This document shows positions 34,431 through 43,225 of a DNA stretch of 64,000 bases, piece after piece. The position numbers were made by a program, and so were the translations under genes. The notes beneath the pieces were generated by a model. That model had not been told where the DNA came from, ran no database searches, and worked only from the letters and a program-made list of their open reading frames with translations. Numbering within the stretch: the first letter of the stretch is position 1; every line of letters begins with the position of its first letter. The DNA comes from Microbacterium sp. p3-SID336 (GTDB lineage: Bacteria > Actinomycetota > Actinomycetes > Actinomycetales > Microbacteriaceae): positions 1-64,000 of the forward strand of contig NZ_JALXPE010000005.1 of assembly GCF_025143365.1 (NCBI RefSeq), written 5' to 3'.

Positions 34431-35243
34431 TCAGCCGACGGTGCCGGCGGGGGAGGCGCCGCCCGATCCGTCGAGATGCAGCAGCGAGGCCTGTGACTGC
34501 TCCTGCTGCAGCTGGAACTCGAAGCGGGAGCGGTCGCCGCGGTGATACGCGATGAAGTACTCGATGGGCACGCCGTCCTCGCTGCGGCTGACACTGCGCA
34601 GGCGGAGCAGGGCCGACCCGGCGCTGATGCCGAGGTGCTGCGCCTGGTCGTGCGTGGCCACGGTCGCCTCCGCGGAGCGCACGCCGTGCGTCGCGACGAT
34701 GCCGTGCTCTGCGAGCAGCCGGTACAGCGACGCCTCGGTGAGGTCGGCACCGAGGGTCACGCCGCCGACCGCCTCCGGCATCCACGTGGTCGACAGGGAC
34801 CACGGCTCGCCGTCCACGTGGCGCAGCCGCTCCAGCGCGACGACGGGCGAGCCGACCGGCACCTCCAGCGCCAGCGCGACCTCCTCATCCGCCACGGTCT
34901 GCTCGTGCCGCAGCACGTCGCTGTGCACGTGCCCGCCACGGCGCTCCACGTCGTCGTACAGGCCGACGAGCGTGTGCACGAGACTCTCGCTCGTGCGGGG
35001 GCGGGAGACGAAGGTGCCCTTGCCCTTCACGCGCTCGACGAGGCCCTCGTGCTCGAGCTGCGCGAGGGCCTGCCGCACGACCGTGCGGGAGATGCCGTAG
35101 CGCTCGCACAGGCGGTGCTCGCCGGGCAGGGGGTCGCCCGGCTGCAGTCCGTCCCTGGCGATGCCGTCGATGATCAGCTGGCGCAGCTGGTCGTACATGG
35201 GGGCAGCGGAGTGGCGGTCGATCGCATCCTCGACGGTGGTCAT
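34431..35243 (-). CDS. GntR-family transcriptional regulator (HutC/UTRA subfamily), pentose cluster
   Basis: 270 residues. Winged HTH at about 13-80 ([42 protein letters not shown]) and UTRA domain from about 95 ([42 protein letters not shown]). Its ATG overlaps the stop of rbsD by 1 bp, so it is co-transcribed with rbsK-rbsD. Inverted repeats of the form CCTGT-N4-ACAGG occur in the rbsK/transaldolase promoter, before the RbsABC operon at 45992 and before the operon starting at 56434; this protein is the best candidate to bind them, since UTRA-type regulators favour TGT-N4-ACA cores. Confidence 0.9.
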   Translation of the reverse strand: MTTVEDAIDRHSAAPMYDQLRQLIIDGIARDGLQPGDPLPGEHRLCERYGISRTVVRQALAQLEHEGLVERVKGKGTFVSRPRTSESLVHTLVGLYDDVERRGGHVHSDVLRHEQTVADEEVALALEVPVGSPVVALERLRHVDGEPWSLSTTWMPEAVGGVTLGADLTEASLYRLLAEHGIVATHGVRSAEATVATHDQAQHLGISAGSALLRLRSVSRSEDGVPIEYFIAYHRGDRSRFEFQLQQEQSQASLLHLDGSGGASPAGTVG

Positions 35244-35647
35244 CAGTACGCCACCCCCGCGTGCAGGATCACGTTGGCGTAGGGCGTGTACTCGCCGGAG
35301 CGCACGAAGGCCCGGGCCGCATGCGTGCGCTCCTTGAACGCGACATGCGGCACCATCACGATCTCGAAGCCCATGCCGGCGAACCGCTCGCGCAGCGCCT
35401 CCAGCATCTCGGGGCTCTGCTCGGCGATCTCGGCGGAGACCGTCGCCCCCTCCACCACGAGCTCGGCGAGCACGGTGTCGAGCACGTCGAGGAACGCCGG
35501 GGCGCCGGGCCGGTAGGCGAGGTCGATGCGCTCGGCGCCGGGCGGGATCGGCAGGCCGGCGTCGGTCACGACGAGCATGTCGGTGTGCCCGGTCTCGCTG
35601 ATGACCCGCGACAGGGCGGGGTTGATCGTGGTCGACGTCTTGCGCAT
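35243..35647 (-). CDS. rbsD: RbsD/FucU-family sugar mutarotase (D-ribose pyranase-like)
   Basis: 134 residues. ISETGHTDMLVVTDAGLPIP carries the catalytic His of the family, and PHVAFKERTHAARAFVRSGEYTPYANVILHAGV is the RbsD C-terminal pattern with the EYTPYANVIL signature. It interconverts ring forms of ribose or a similar sugar so that RbsK can use the furanose. AGGAGC precedes ATG 35647. It lies 14 bp behind rbsK and overlaps gntR. Length agrees with RbsD (about 131-139). Confidence 0.92.
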   Translation of the reverse strand: MRKTSTTINPALSRVISETGHTDMLVVTDAGLPIPPGAERIDLAYRPGAPAFLDVLDTVLAELVVEGATVSAEIAEQSPEMLEALRERFAGMGFEIVMVPHVAFKERTHAARAFVRSGEYTPYANVILHAGVAY

Positions 35648-35661
35648 CGGTGCTCCTGGGT

Positions 35662-36624
35662 TCAGTTCGGGACGGCGGCGGTGGTGCGCTCCGCGAGGAA
35701 GGCCTCGACGTCGGCGCGGTGGGGGAGGCTCGGAGACGCCCCCTGCTTCGTGACGGTGAGGGCTCCGGCGGCCGTCGCCAGGCGCACCGCGTCCGTCAGC
35801 GTCGCTCCGCTCGCGAGCGCGGCGCCGAGGTAGCCCGCGTAGGCGTCGCCGGCGGCGGTGGTGTCCACGGCCTCGACGGGGAAGGGCGGGACGACCGTGG
35901 CGCCCTCCGGCGTCACCACGCACGAGCCCTGACCCGCGAGCGTGATGACCGCGGCCCCGACGCCCTGCTCCAGGAACCAGCGCCCTGCGCGCTCCGCGGA
36001 AGCGGCATCCGTCACCTCGATGCCGCTGATGAGCGAGGCCTCCGTCTCGTTGGGCGTGACGATGTCGATGCTGCGCCAGATCGCAGGCTCCAGCTCGGCG
36101 GCGGGGGCCGGGTCGAGGATCACGGTCATCCCGTGTGCGCGGCCCTGCCCGGTGATGTGGGCCGTGAGTGCGGACGGCGTCTCCAGCTGCGTGAGCAGCA
36201 CCGACGTGGTGGGCGCGAGCGCCGCCAGGGCCTCGTCGATCTGTTCGGTGCTCAGCGCCGCGTTGGCGAGCGGCACCATGACGATGTCGTTCTGGGCCGA
36301 GGCGTCGACCCGGATGTGCGCGATCCCGGTCGGGCCCGGTACGGTGCGCAGGTGGGCGAGGTCGACGCCCGCCGCGGTGAGCCCGTCGACCACGAGGTCG
36401 TGGAACAGGTCGTCTCCGACGCAGCCCACGAAGCTCGTACGTGCGCCGGAGCGCCCGGCGGCGACCGCCTGGTTCGCGCCCTTGCCGCCGAGCATCAGGG
36501 TGAACTGATCGCCGAGGATGGTCTCTCCGCGCGCGGGCAGCCGCCCGGAGAAGGTCGTGACGTCGGCCGTGACACTGCCGACGATGACGACGCCGGAGCG
36601 GTCGCCGGGGTGTGCGGGGGTCAT
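35662..36624 (-). CDS. rbsK: Ribokinase (PfkB family)
   Basis: 320 residues. VGSVTADVT near the start, the signature LGGKGANQAVAAGRSGA and the catalytic DTTAAGDAYAGYL are typical of ribokinase; PNETEASLISGIE is the usual nucleotide-binding part. It phosphorylates a pentose, probably D-ribose, at O5. Start at ATG 36624 with CAGGAGCG before it, 17 codons inside the open frame. First gene of rbsK-rbsD-gntR, divergent from the transaldolase gene, with two operator-like palindromes between. Confidence 0.92.
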   Translation of the reverse strand: MTPAHPGDRSGVVIVGSVTADVTTFSGRLPARGETILGDQFTLMLGGKGANQAVAAGRSGARTSFVGCVGDDLFHDLVVDGLTAAGVDLAHLRTVPGPTGIAHIRVDASAQNDIVMVPLANAALSTEQIDEALAALAPTTSVLLTQLETPSALTAHITGQGRAHGMTVILDPAPAAELEPAIWRSIDIVTPNETEASLISGIEVTDAASAERAGRWFLEQGVGAAVITLAGQGSCVVTPEGATVVPPFPVEAVDTTAAGDAYAGYLGAALASGATLTDAVRLATAAGALTVTKQGASPSLPHRADVEAFLAERTTAAVPN

Positions 36625-36686
36625 CTCGCTCCTGATCCTCCTCGACAGCGCGGGGCGCTCCCGTGTCTTTGACAAGGATCGGGAGC

Positions 36687-36726
36687 TGTCATTACATTAG
36701 CCGAGTCCCCACCTGTAACGACAGGT
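36687..36726. promoter_or_regulatory. Two GntR-type operators in the rbsK/transaldolase promoter
   Basis: TGTCATTACA (36687-36696, core of the box in minus orientation) and ACCTGTAACGACAGGT (36711-36726, a near-perfect palindrome) lie between the divergent genes. The same CCTGT-N4-ACAGG form is repeated at 56471-56486 and 56494-56509, and in variant form at 45840-45852. Likely binding sites of the GntR protein encoded in this cluster. Confidence 0.65.
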
Positions 36727-36745
36727 TGTCCGCGAGGAGACCCCG

Positions 36746-37408
36746 ATGACCCCGATCGCGCCCCGCCTGTACGTCGACAGCGCCGACACCGACCGCGTCT
36801 CCCGACTGCTCGCCGCGGGCGTCGTGCACGGCGTGACCACGAACCCGACGATCCTCGAGCGTGGGGGACGCACGGCGGCCGAGATCCCCGACCTGTACGC
36901 GCGGTGGACCGATGAGGGCGCGCGCGAGGTGTTCTTCCAGACCTGGGGCGGCGACACCGCGTCCTTCCTGCGCAACGCCGAGGGGATCCGCGCTCTCGGA
37001 GACCGGGTGGCCGTGAAGGTCCCCGCCACCGCCGCCGGCTTCGCCGCGGCCTCGGCCCTCGTCCGCGACGGGGCGACCGTGCTCGTCACCGCCGTGTACT
37101 CCGTGGGACAGGCGCTCGCATGCGCAGCCATCGGCGCGCAGTACATCGCCCCGTACCTCGGGCGCATGCGCGACGCGGGGATGGACGGCGACGCCGTGAT
37201 CGCCCGGATGCAGGAGATGTGCGCGGGCAGCGGATCGAACGTGCTCGCCGCCTCCCTCCGCTCCGCCGACGACATCACGGGGCTGCGCGCCGCCGGCATC
37301 CCCTTCTTCACCGCCGCGCCGGACGTGATCGAGCAGCTGCTGTTCCACGAGGTCAGCGACAGCTCCGCGACCGACTTCGACGCCGCGATGGGGCGCCTGG
37401 GCGCCTGA
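36746..37408 (+). CDS. Transaldolase-family protein (fructose-6-phosphate aldolase-like)
   Basis: 220 residues, the short form of the family. YVDSADTDRV gives the Asp, GVTTNPTIL the TTNPT loop and VAVKVPATAAG the Schiff-base Lys (K91). The size and motif spacing fit the FSA/TalC group (about 215-220) better than full transaldolase (about 320-370). FSA-type enzymes split ketose phosphates or ketoses with release of dihydroxyacetone. GAGGAG precedes the ATG. Located directly behind the GntR boxes, so probably induced with rbsK. Substrate is not fixed by the sequence. Confidence 0.88.
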   Translation: MTPIAPRLYVDSADTDRVSRLLAAGVVHGVTTNPTILERGGRTAAEIPDLYARWTDEGAREVFFQTWGGDTASFLRNAEGIRALGDRVAVKVPATAAGFAAASALVRDGATVLVTAVYSVGQALACAAIGAQYIAPYLGRMRDAGMDGDAVIARMQEMCAGSGSNVLAASLRSADDITGLRAAGIPFFTAAPDVIEQLLFHEVSDSSATDFDAAMGRLGA

Positions 37409-37416
37409 CCGCTCGT

Positions 37417-37502
37417 CCGCAACTCCTCGAGAATCGCGCGGGGGCGCGCCCACGCGCCGATATCGGGCGGTTGTGCGAGCGATTCTGAGGAGTTGTGTGC
37501 GG
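37417..37502. repeat. Intergenic inverted repeat, variant copy (ACAACTCCTCAGAATCGC type)
   Basis: Left arm CCGCAACTCCTCGAGAATCGC and right arm complement CCGCACACAACTCCTCAGAATCGC pair with small bulges, around about 41 bp. The arms share ACAACTC and AGAATCG with the 4547, 43650 and 61433 copies but have CTC in place of AGG. It lies exactly between convergent genes (transaldolase and FCD regulator). Confidence 0.65.
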
Positions 37503-37506
37503 CTGC

Positions 37507-38184
37507 TCAGGCCGACGCGGCCTGCCGGAGCCAGCGCTCGACGCCGGCGATGTGAGCCGTGGCGAGCGAGGTCGCCAGGGCGGAGTCGCGCTGGGCGATG
37601 GCATCGGCGATGGCACGGTGCTCCGACAGCGTGCGCTCGACCGCGCCGCCCTCCGTGAGCCCGCGCCACACGCGCGCCCGCACGGTCTGGCTGCTCAGGT
37701 GCTCGATCAGGCTCGCGAGGTAGGCGTTGCCCGCCATTCCCACGATCTCCCGGTGGAAGCGGATGTCGTGCTCCACCAGCTCCTCGATCCCGACCGAGGC
37801 ATCGATGCCGTCCACTTCCTCCTGCACGGCAGCGATCGCCTCGTCCGAGCCCAGCGTCGCCGCGAGTCCCGTGGCCTGAGACTCGAGCATGCGCCGCACC
37901 GCGAACATCTCCAGCATGGAGTCGTCGTCGTGCATGTCCACCACGAAAGCGATGGCCTCCAGCAGCAGATGCGGCTCCAGGCTCGTGACGTAGGTGCCGT
38001 CGCCGCGGCGCACGTCGAGCACGCGGATCACCTCGAGCGCCTTGACGGCCTCGCGCATCGAGTTGCGGGACAGGCCGAGCCGCTCGGACAGCTCCTTCTC
38101 CGGGGGCAGGCGATCCCCGGGGGCGAGCTCGCCCGACACGATCATCGCCTTGATCTTCTCGATCGCCTCGTCAGTGACAGCCAT
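37507..38184 (-). CDS. FadR/FCD-family GntR regulator, L-fucose cluster
   Basis: 225 residues. N-terminal winged HTH (EKIKAMIVSGELAPGDRLP; KELSERLGLSRNSMREAVKALEV) up to about residue 70; FCD ligand domain behind it with the metal-binding pattern EHDIRFHREI, SEHRAI and TAHIAG. FCD proteins sense organic acids such as sugar acids or lactate. It is divergent from the fuconolactonase gene; the 47-bp gap contains ATCGGATGT, shared with the palindromes in and before the FAH-hydrolase gene, so it is the likely regulator of the fucose genes. Confidence 0.9.
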   Translation of the reverse strand: MAVTDEAIEKIKAMIVSGELAPGDRLPPEKELSERLGLSRNSMREAVKALEVIRVLDVRRGDGTYVTSLEPHLLLEAIAFVVDMHDDDSMLEMFAVRRMLESQATGLAATLGSDEAIAAVQEEVDGIDASVGIEELVEHDIRFHREIVGMAGNAYLASLIEHLSSQTVRARVWRGLTEGGAVERTLSEHRAIADAIAQRDSALATSLATAHIAGVERWLRQAASA

Positions 38185-38204
38185 GGCGTCATCCTCGCAC
38201 AGTG

Positions 38205-38213
38205 ATCGGATGT
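38205..38213. promoter_or_regulatory. Half-site of the fucose-cluster operator
   Basis: ATCGGATGT lies between the start codons of the FCD regulator and the fuconolactonase gene; the same nine bases form the right side of the palindromes at 40721-40735 and 40876-40886. By itself a 9-mer match is weak; its position by the regulator gene makes it worth noting. Confidence 0.4.
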
Positions 38214-38231
38214 CTGCGGCAAGATGGGGGC

Positions 38232-39107
38232 ATGCGCACCCTCGACTCGCACCTGCACCTGTGGGATCCGGACGCCCTGACGTACGCGTGGCTGGACGGC
38301 CCCCTCGCGGGGCGGTTCGCGGACCCGGAGCTGGACGCCGTACGGGTGGACAGCGCCACGGAGGAGCGTGCGGTCTTCGTGCAGGCCGAGACCACCGAGG
38401 ACGACTTCCTGGCCGAGGTGCAGTGGGTCGCCGCGCGGGCCTCGCACCTCGGCGTGGTCGGCATCGTCGCGGGGGCCCGGCTCGACCGCGGCACCGACAC
38501 CACCGTGCACCTGGAGAGTCTTTCGGCGGAACCGCTCGTGGTCGGCGTGCGACACCTGCTGCAGGACGAGGCCGACGCGGTGGCGCTGTCCTCGGCCTTC
38601 ATCACGGGCGCGCGTGAGGTCGCCGCACGGGGCTGGAGCTTCGACGCGTGCGTCCGGGCGGAGCAGCTTCCCGACGTGGCGCGGCTCTCCGGCGCGATCC
38701 CCGAGCTGCGGATCGTGCTCGATCACCTCGGCAAGCCGGCCGTGGGGACGGCGGGTTCGCCGCTCGCGCCGACCGTGGAGTGGGAGCGGGACCTCGCCGA
38801 GCTCGCCCGCCATCCCCAGGTGCACTGCAAGGTGTCGGGCCTGCCTGCGGAGGCCGGGGGCGACTGGAGCCTCGCCCAGCTGGAGCCGTTCCTCGATGTC
38901 GCGGCCGATCTCTTCGGGCCCGAGCGGCTGATGTGGGGGACGGACTGGCCGGTGTCCGCCGTCGGGCCTGCCGCCTCCGGCGCCGCGACATATCAGCCGG
39001 ACGCCCGCCGTCGCTGGGCGGAGGCGGTCGCGGAGTGGGCGCAGTCCCGCGGCATCGATCAGCAGGCCCTCTTCCACGACACCGCTGCCGTGTTCTACCG
39101 CCTCTGA
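38232..39107 (+). CDS. Amidohydrolase-family lactonase (L-fuconolactonase-like)
   Basis: 291 residues, amidohydrolase_2 TIM barrel. LDSHLHLWDPD at residues 4-14 gives the metal-site HxH, LDHLGKP a His, and WGTDWPVS the catalytic Asp; VEAARHxLG-type residues are read in VVGVRHLLQDE. Members of this COG3618 group hydrolyse L-fucono-1,5-lactone and related sugar lactones. Start at ATG 38232 (MRTLDS), 10 codons inside the open frame. The other fucose-pathway genes nearby support the role, though rhamnono- or arabinono-lactone remain possible. Confidence 0.83.
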   Translation: MRTLDSHLHLWDPDALTYAWLDGPLAGRFADPELDAVRVDSATEERAVFVQAETTEDDFLAEVQWVAARASHLGVVGIVAGARLDRGTDTTVHLESLSAEPLVVGVRHLLQDEADAVALSSAFITGAREVAARGWSFDACVRAEQLPDVARLSGAIPELRIVLDHLGKPAVGTAGSPLAPTVEWERDLAELARHPQVHCKVSGLPAEAGGDWSLAQLEPFLDVAADLFGPERLMWGTDWPVSAVGPAASGAATYQPDARRRWAEAVAEWAQSRGIDQQALFHDTAAVFYRL

Positions 39108-39160
39108 CCGCGGCACCCTCGCGGCCCGCGCGCCCTCGCTCCCGGGGCTGTACACGCGGA

Positions 39161-39191
39161 AAGGCCCGGCCCCGCGAGGGAACCGGGCCTT
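39161..39191. terminator. Hairpin terminator between convergent genes
   Basis: AAGGCCCGG and CCGGGCCTT form a 9-bp stem with a 13-nt loop; A and T residues at its outer edges suit both strands. It lies between the lactonase gene and the convergent SDR gene. Confidence 0.75.
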
Positions 39192-39207
39192 CACGAAGGC
39201 GGCCGCG

Positions 39208-39960
39208 TCATTCCGGACGGAGCCGCAGCTGCGCCATGCCGCCGTCCACCTCGATGAAGGTGCCCGTGGTCGAGCCCGCCGCGGGGCTCACCAGGTAGGC
39301 CACGGCCGCGGCGACCTCGTCCGGGCTCACGAGCCGTCCGTGCGGCTGCCGTGCTTCGAGGGCGGCGCGCTCGGCCTCCGGGTCCGCCGCGGAGTCGAGC
39401 AGTCGGCCGACCCAGGGGGTGTCGGCGGTGCCGGGGTTGACCGCATTGACGCGGATCCCCTCGCGCAGGTGGTCGGCGGCCATCGCGCGGGTGAGGGCCG
39501 ACACGGCGCCCTTGGACGCGGAGTACAGCGCGCGCTGGGGGAGTCCGGTGCTCGAGGCGATGGAAGCCGTGTTGCACACCGCGGCGGCGGGGGACTTCCG
39601 CAGCCACGGGAGGGCGGCGGCGGTCACGCGCGCGATGCCCGTCACGTTGATGGACAGCACCCGTGCCCACTCATCGTCGTCGTTCGCCGTGATGTCGCCC
39701 TGCGCGCCGACGCCGGCGTTGTTGACCACGACGTCGATGCGACCGAAGCGCTCCGCGACGGCGGCCACGGCGGCCTCCACGCTGGCGCGGTCGGACACGT
39801 CGGCCGTGAAGGCGGCGAAGCGCTCGTCGGCGTTCGCGGTGTCGCGGTCGAGCACGGCGATCGTCGCGCCGTCCTCGTGCAGCCGTCGCGCGATCGCGGC
39901 GCCGATGCCGGACGCCCCTCCCGTGACGATCGCGACCAGTCCTTCCATCGTTGCGCTCAC
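39208..39960 (-). CDS. SDR dehydrogenase, probable 2-keto-3-deoxy-L-fuconate dehydrogenase
   Basis: 250 residues. [14 protein letters not shown] gives the NAD site with Asp (VLDRD) after the second strand, hinting at NAD; NNAGVG, the catalytic Ser in [11 protein letters not shown] and YSASKGAVS are in place, and the C-terminus [11 protein letters not shown] is standard. Start taken at GTG 39960 because GGAGGAGC stands before it and it overlaps the preceding stop (GTGA); ATG 39948 is an alternative. With the FAH hydrolase it should oxidise 2-keto-3-deoxy-L-fuconate at C4 before hydrolytic cleavage. Role rests on gene context. Confidence 0.82.
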   Translation of the reverse strand: MSATMEGLVAIVTGGASGIGAAIARRLHEDGATIAVLDRDTANADERFAAFTADVSDRASVEAAVAAVAERFGRIDVVVNNAGVGAQGDITANDDDEWARVLSINVTGIARVTAAALPWLRKSPAAAVCNTASIASSTGLPQRALYSASKGAVSALTRAMAADHLREGIRVNAVNPGTADTPWVGRLLDSAADPEAERAALEARQPHGRLVSPDEVAAAVAYLVSPAAGSTTGTFIEVDGGMAQLRLRPE

Positions 39961-40817
39961 TTCTGCTCCTCCCAGGCGATGAAGTCCTGGCGCTGGCGCC
40001 CGAGACCGTCGATCTCGATCTCGACCACGTCGCCCGCGGCCAGGTAGGGGTACTTGCCGGACAGGGCCACGCCCTGCGGGGTGCCGGTGAGGATCAGGTC
40101 GCCCGGCTCGAGGGTGACGTACTGCGACAGGTGGTGCACGATCTGCTCCACCGAGAAGATCATGTCGCTGGTGTTCGAGTCCTGTCGAGGCTCGCCGTTG
40201 ACGAAGCTCCGCAGGCCGAGCGCCTGATGGTCGACCTCGTCGGGGGTGACCAGCCACGGGCCGGTGGGGTTGAAGCCGAACGCGATCTTGCCCTTCGACC
40301 ACTGCCCGCCGGAGACCGCCAGCTGGAAGTCGCGCTCCGAGACGTCGTTCGCCGCGACGAAGCCGGCCACGTGCGCCATCGACTCCTCGGGCGAGTCCAG
40401 ATAGGCGGTGCGGGTGCCGATCACGATGCCGAGCTCGACCTCCCAGTCGGTCTTCTCGCTGCCGCGCGGGATGGTCACGGCGTCGTTCGGACCGACGACG
40501 GTGTTCGGCGTTTTCAGGAAGATGATCGGGATGGTCGGCGGCTCGGACCCGGACTCGGCCGCGTGGGCGGCGTAGTTCATGCCGATGCAGATCACGGCGC
40601 TGGGTCGGGCGATGGGCGCGCCGATGCGCAGGTCGGCGGCGCCGGGCAGCTCGGGCAGCTCGCCGGCGTCGCGGGCGGCGGCCACGCGGGCGCGGAAGTC
40701 ACCGGCGAGGAACTCACCGTTGACATCGGATGTCAGTGGGCGGAGGTCGAGGTAGCGGTCACCCTCAATGAGGACGGGGATCTCCGCCCCGGGGGTGCCG
40801 AGCCGCGCGAACTTCAT
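39957..40817 (-). CDS. Fumarylacetoacetate hydrolase-family protein, probable 2,4-diketo-3-deoxy-L-fuconate hydrolase
   Basis: 286 residues. The FAH catalytic domain begins at about residue 75: [42 protein letters not shown] (acidic metal ligands) and [15 protein letters not shown]. In the non-phosphorylating fucose route this hydrolase gives pyruvate and L-lactate. The gene is divergent from the fuconate dehydratase gene, and a perfect 15-bp palindrome (40721-40735) lies inside its first 100 bases. Overlaps the SDR gene by 4 bp. FAH proteins have varied substrates; the assignment is by neighbourhood. Confidence 0.85.
   Translation of the reverse strand: MKFARLGTPGAEIPVLIEGDRYLDLRPLTSDVNGEFLAGDFRARVAAARDAGELPELPGAADLRIGAPIARPSAVICIGMNYAAHAAESGSEPPTIPIIFLKTPNTVVGPNDAVTIPRGSEKTDWEVELGIVIGTRTAYLDSPEESMAHVAGFVAANDVSERDFQLAVSGGQWSKGKIAFGFNPTGPWLVTPDEVDHQALGLRSFVNGEPRQDSNTSDMIFSVEQIVHHLSQYVTLEPGDLILTGTPQGVALSGKYPYLAAGDVVEIEIDGLGRQRQDFIAWEEQK
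40721..40735. promoter_or_regulatory. Perfect palindromic operator inside the FAH-hydrolase gene
   Basis: TGACATCGGATGTCA is a perfect 7-1-7 inverted repeat, 83-97 bases into the coding sequence. Its core ACATCGGATGT recurs in the divergent promoter 153 bp away (centre to centre), which suggests a downstream operator and possible looping. The FCD regulator is the proposed binder. Confidence 0.6.
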
Positions 40818-40863
40818 GATTCTCCTGATCGTTCGGGAAGCCGCTCTGCGGCGGCCGGTCTCG

Positions 40864-40897
40864 TTGACAGTATAGACATCGGATGTTTACACTCCAA
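40864..40897. promoter_or_regulatory. Overlapping divergent promoters with an FCD-type operator
   Basis: Minus strand: TTGGAG (40897-40892), 17 bp, TATACT (40874-40869). Plus strand: TTGACA (40864-40869), 17 bp, TTACAC (40887-40892), the last being a weak -10. The palindrome ACATCGGATGT (40876-40886) sits in both spacers, where a bound repressor would block both transcripts. Confidence 0.55.
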
Positions 40898-40940
40898 GGG
40901 ATCCGCACGGAAGACAGAGCCGTGCATGGAGAGGAATCCC

Positions 40941-42236
40941 GTGAGCCGTATCGTCGCCCTCGACACCACCGACATCCGCTTCCCCACGTCGCTGAGCCTC
41001 GACGGGTCGGATGCCATGAACCCCGACCCCGACTACTCCGCCGCGTACGTGATTGTCCGCACGGACGCCGGCGACGGCATCGAGGGCCACGCGTTCGTGT
41101 TCACGATCGGTCGGGGCAACGACGTGCAGGTCGCGGCGATCGATGCGCTCGCCGGGCACCTGGTCGGCCGTGAGATCGAGCCCCTGCTCGACGACATGGG
41201 CGGCACCTTCCGCGAGATCATCGGCGACTCGCAGCTGCGCTGGCTCGGTCCCGAGAAGGGCGTCATGCACATGGCCATCGGCGCCGTGATCAACGCCCTG
41301 TGGGACATCAAGGCCAAGCGCGCCGGGCTGCCGCTGTGGCAGCTGCTCGCCCGGATGACCCCGGAGGAGCTGGTCGACCTGGTCGACTTCCGCTACCTGA
41401 CCAACGCGCTCACCCGGGACGAGGCGCTGCAGATCCTGCGCGCCGCCGAGCCGGGCCGCGCCGAGCGCGAGCAGCAGCTGCTGGCCACGGGCTACCCCGG
41501 CTACACCACCAGCCCCGGCTGGCTCGGGTACTCCGACGAGAAGCTGGAGCGGCTCGCCCGCGAGGCCATGGCCGACGGCTTCACGCAGATCAAGCTCAAG
41601 GTCGGCGCCGACCTGCAGGACGACATCCGCCGCTTCCGCAAGGCCCGCGAGGTGTGCGGGCCCGACTTCCCCATCGCGATCGACGCGAACCAGCGCTGGG
41701 AGGTGTCGGAGGCGATCGACTGGGTGAACGCGCTCGCCGAGTTCCGCCCCGCCTGGATCGAGGAGCCCACGAGCCCGGATGACATCCTCGGTCACGCCGA
41801 GATCGCGCGCGGCGTCGCTCCGATCCGCGTCGCCACCGGCGAGCACGCGCAGAACCGGATGATCTTCAAGCAGCTGCTGCAGGCCGAGGCCATCTCCGTC
41901 ATGCAGATCGACGCGGTGCGCGTCGCCGGCGTCAACGAGAACATCGCCAACCTCCTGCTCGCGGCGAAGTTCGATGTGCCCGTGTGCCCGCACGCGGGCG
42001 GCGTCGGGCTGTGCGAGGCCGTGCAGCACCTCTCGATGTTCGACTTCATCGCCGTCTCCGGCACCCGCGAGGGGCGGCTGATCGAGTTCGTCGACCACCT
42101 GCACGAGCACTTCGTTGTGCCGACCGACATCCAGGGCGGTGCGTACATGGCTCCGACCGCGCCGGGCACGGGCATGGAGATGAAGGCGGACAGCATCGCG
42201 GAGTACACCTGGAAGGGTGCGCATGTCCACGCCTGA
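40941..42236 (+). CDS. L-fuconate dehydratase-like, enolase superfamily
   Basis: 431 residues. The mandelate-racemase-type barrel shows QIKLKVG (KxK), AIDANQRW (Asp), [10 protein letters not shown] (Glu), TGEHAQNR (Glu) and [11 protein letters not shown] (His), the pattern and order of FucD/ENOSF1 L-fuconate dehydratases; length is also close to the family (about 435). Product would be 2-keto-3-deoxy-L-fuconate. Start at GTG 40941 with GAGAGGAA before it; ATG 40926 five codons upstream is an alternative that would cover the ribosome-binding site. Overlaps the next gene by 14 bp. Confidence 0.9.
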   Translation: MSRIVALDTTDIRFPTSLSLDGSDAMNPDPDYSAAYVIVRTDAGDGIEGHAFVFTIGRGNDVQVAAIDALAGHLVGREIEPLLDDMGGTFREIIGDSQLRWLGPEKGVMHMAIGAVINALWDIKAKRAGLPLWQLLARMTPEELVDLVDFRYLTNALTRDEALQILRAAEPGRAEREQQLLATGYPGYTTSPGWLGYSDEKLERLAREAMADGFTQIKLKVGADLQDDIRRFRKAREVCGPDFPIAIDANQRWEVSEAIDWVNALAEFRPAWIEEPTSPDDILGHAEIARGVAPIRVATGEHAQNRMIFKQLLQAEAISVMQIDAVRVAGVNENIANLLLAAKFDVPVCPHAGGVGLCEAVQHLSMFDFIAVSGTREGRLIEFVDHLHEHFVVPTDIQGGAYMAPTAPGTGMEMKADSIAEYTWKGAHVHA

Positions 42237-43194
42237 CCGCCTCGCCGTCCCGACCCTCGGCTACGGCGCCGCGAACGTCGGCAACCTCTTCCGCGAGCTG
42301 TCCGACGACGACGCCTGGGCCGTGCTCGACGCGGCGTGGGAGAGCGGCATCCGCTTCTACGACACGGCGCCCCATTACGGGCTCGGCCTGTCGGAGCGGC
42401 GGCTCGGCGCGTTCCTGCAGACCAAGCCGCGCGACGAGTACGTCCTGTCCACCAAGGTCGGCCGGCTGCTGCGCGCGAACCCTGACCACGCGCCCGGCGG
42501 CCTCGACACCGCGAACGACTTCCACGTGCCGGACGACCTGCGGCGCGTGTGGGACTTGTCGGCCGAGGGCATCCGTGCGAGCCTCGACGAATCGCGCGAG
42601 CGGCTCGGCATCGAGCGCATCGACCTGCTCTACCTGCACGACCCGGAGCGGCACGACCTCGACCTCGCGCTCGCGGAGGCCCTGCCCGCCCTGGAGCAGC
42701 TGCGCGCGGACGGCGAGGTCGCCGCGATCGGCATCGGCTCGATGGTGTCGGAGGCCCTCGCGGCCTCGGTGCGCTCCGCCGACCTGGACCTGGTGATGGT
42801 CGCCGGGCGGTACACACTGCTGGAGCAGCCCGCCGCCGTCGACGTGCTGCCCGCGTGCCGGGAGAACGGGACGGGGATCGTCGCGGCCTCGGTGTTCAAC
42901 TCCGGACTGCTGGCGGCGGATGAGCCGCGTCGCGACGGACGCTACGAGTACGGGCAGCTCCCCGACGAGCTGTGGGACCGCCTTGTCCGCATCGCCCGGG
43001 TGTGCGCTGACCATGGGGTGCCGTTGCCGGCGGCTGCGATCCAGTTCCCGCTGCAGTCCGACGTGGTGCGCTCGGTCGTCGTGGGCGGCAGTCGCCCCGC
43101 GCAGCTGCAGCAGAACGCCGAGTACGCTGCCCTGGAGATCCCCGCGGCGCTGTGGGAGGACCTGGCCGCCGAGGGCCTCATCCCCGCGGCCTGA
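42223..43194 (+). CDS. Aldo/keto reductase, L-fucose (D-threo-aldose) 1-dehydrogenase-like
   Basis: 323 residues. [17 protein letters not shown] holds Asp and the catalytic Tyr, [10 protein letters not shown] the Lys and [10 protein letters not shown] the His; [12 protein letters not shown] near the end is part of the cofactor site. This form of AKR is common for D-threo-aldose/L-fucose dehydrogenases, which oxidise L-fucose to the lactone. Start chosen at ATG 42223 with GGAAGGG before it. Sits between the dehydratase and mutarotase genes, completing the first steps. Confidence 0.87.
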   Translation: MSTPDRLAVPTLGYGAANVGNLFRELSDDDAWAVLDAAWESGIRFYDTAPHYGLGLSERRLGAFLQTKPRDEYVLSTKVGRLLRANPDHAPGGLDTANDFHVPDDLRRVWDLSAEGIRASLDESRERLGIERIDLLYLHDPERHDLDLALAEALPALEQLRADGEVAAIGIGSMVSEALAASVRSADLDLVMVAGRYTLLEQPAAVDVLPACRENGTGIVAASVFNSGLLAADEPRRDGRYEYGQLPDELWDRLVRIARVCADHGVPLPAAAIQFPLQSDVVRSVVVGGSRPAQLQQNAEYAALEIPAALWEDLAAEGLIPAA

Positions 43195-43225
43195 CGCTCG
43201 CGACACCCGACCGAGAGGAGCCGTC

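Noticed and set aside
35243..35923. Longer rbsD product of 226 residues
   Set aside because: The extra N-terminus is rbsK read in another frame; ATG 35647 has a good AGGAGC and fits RbsD length.
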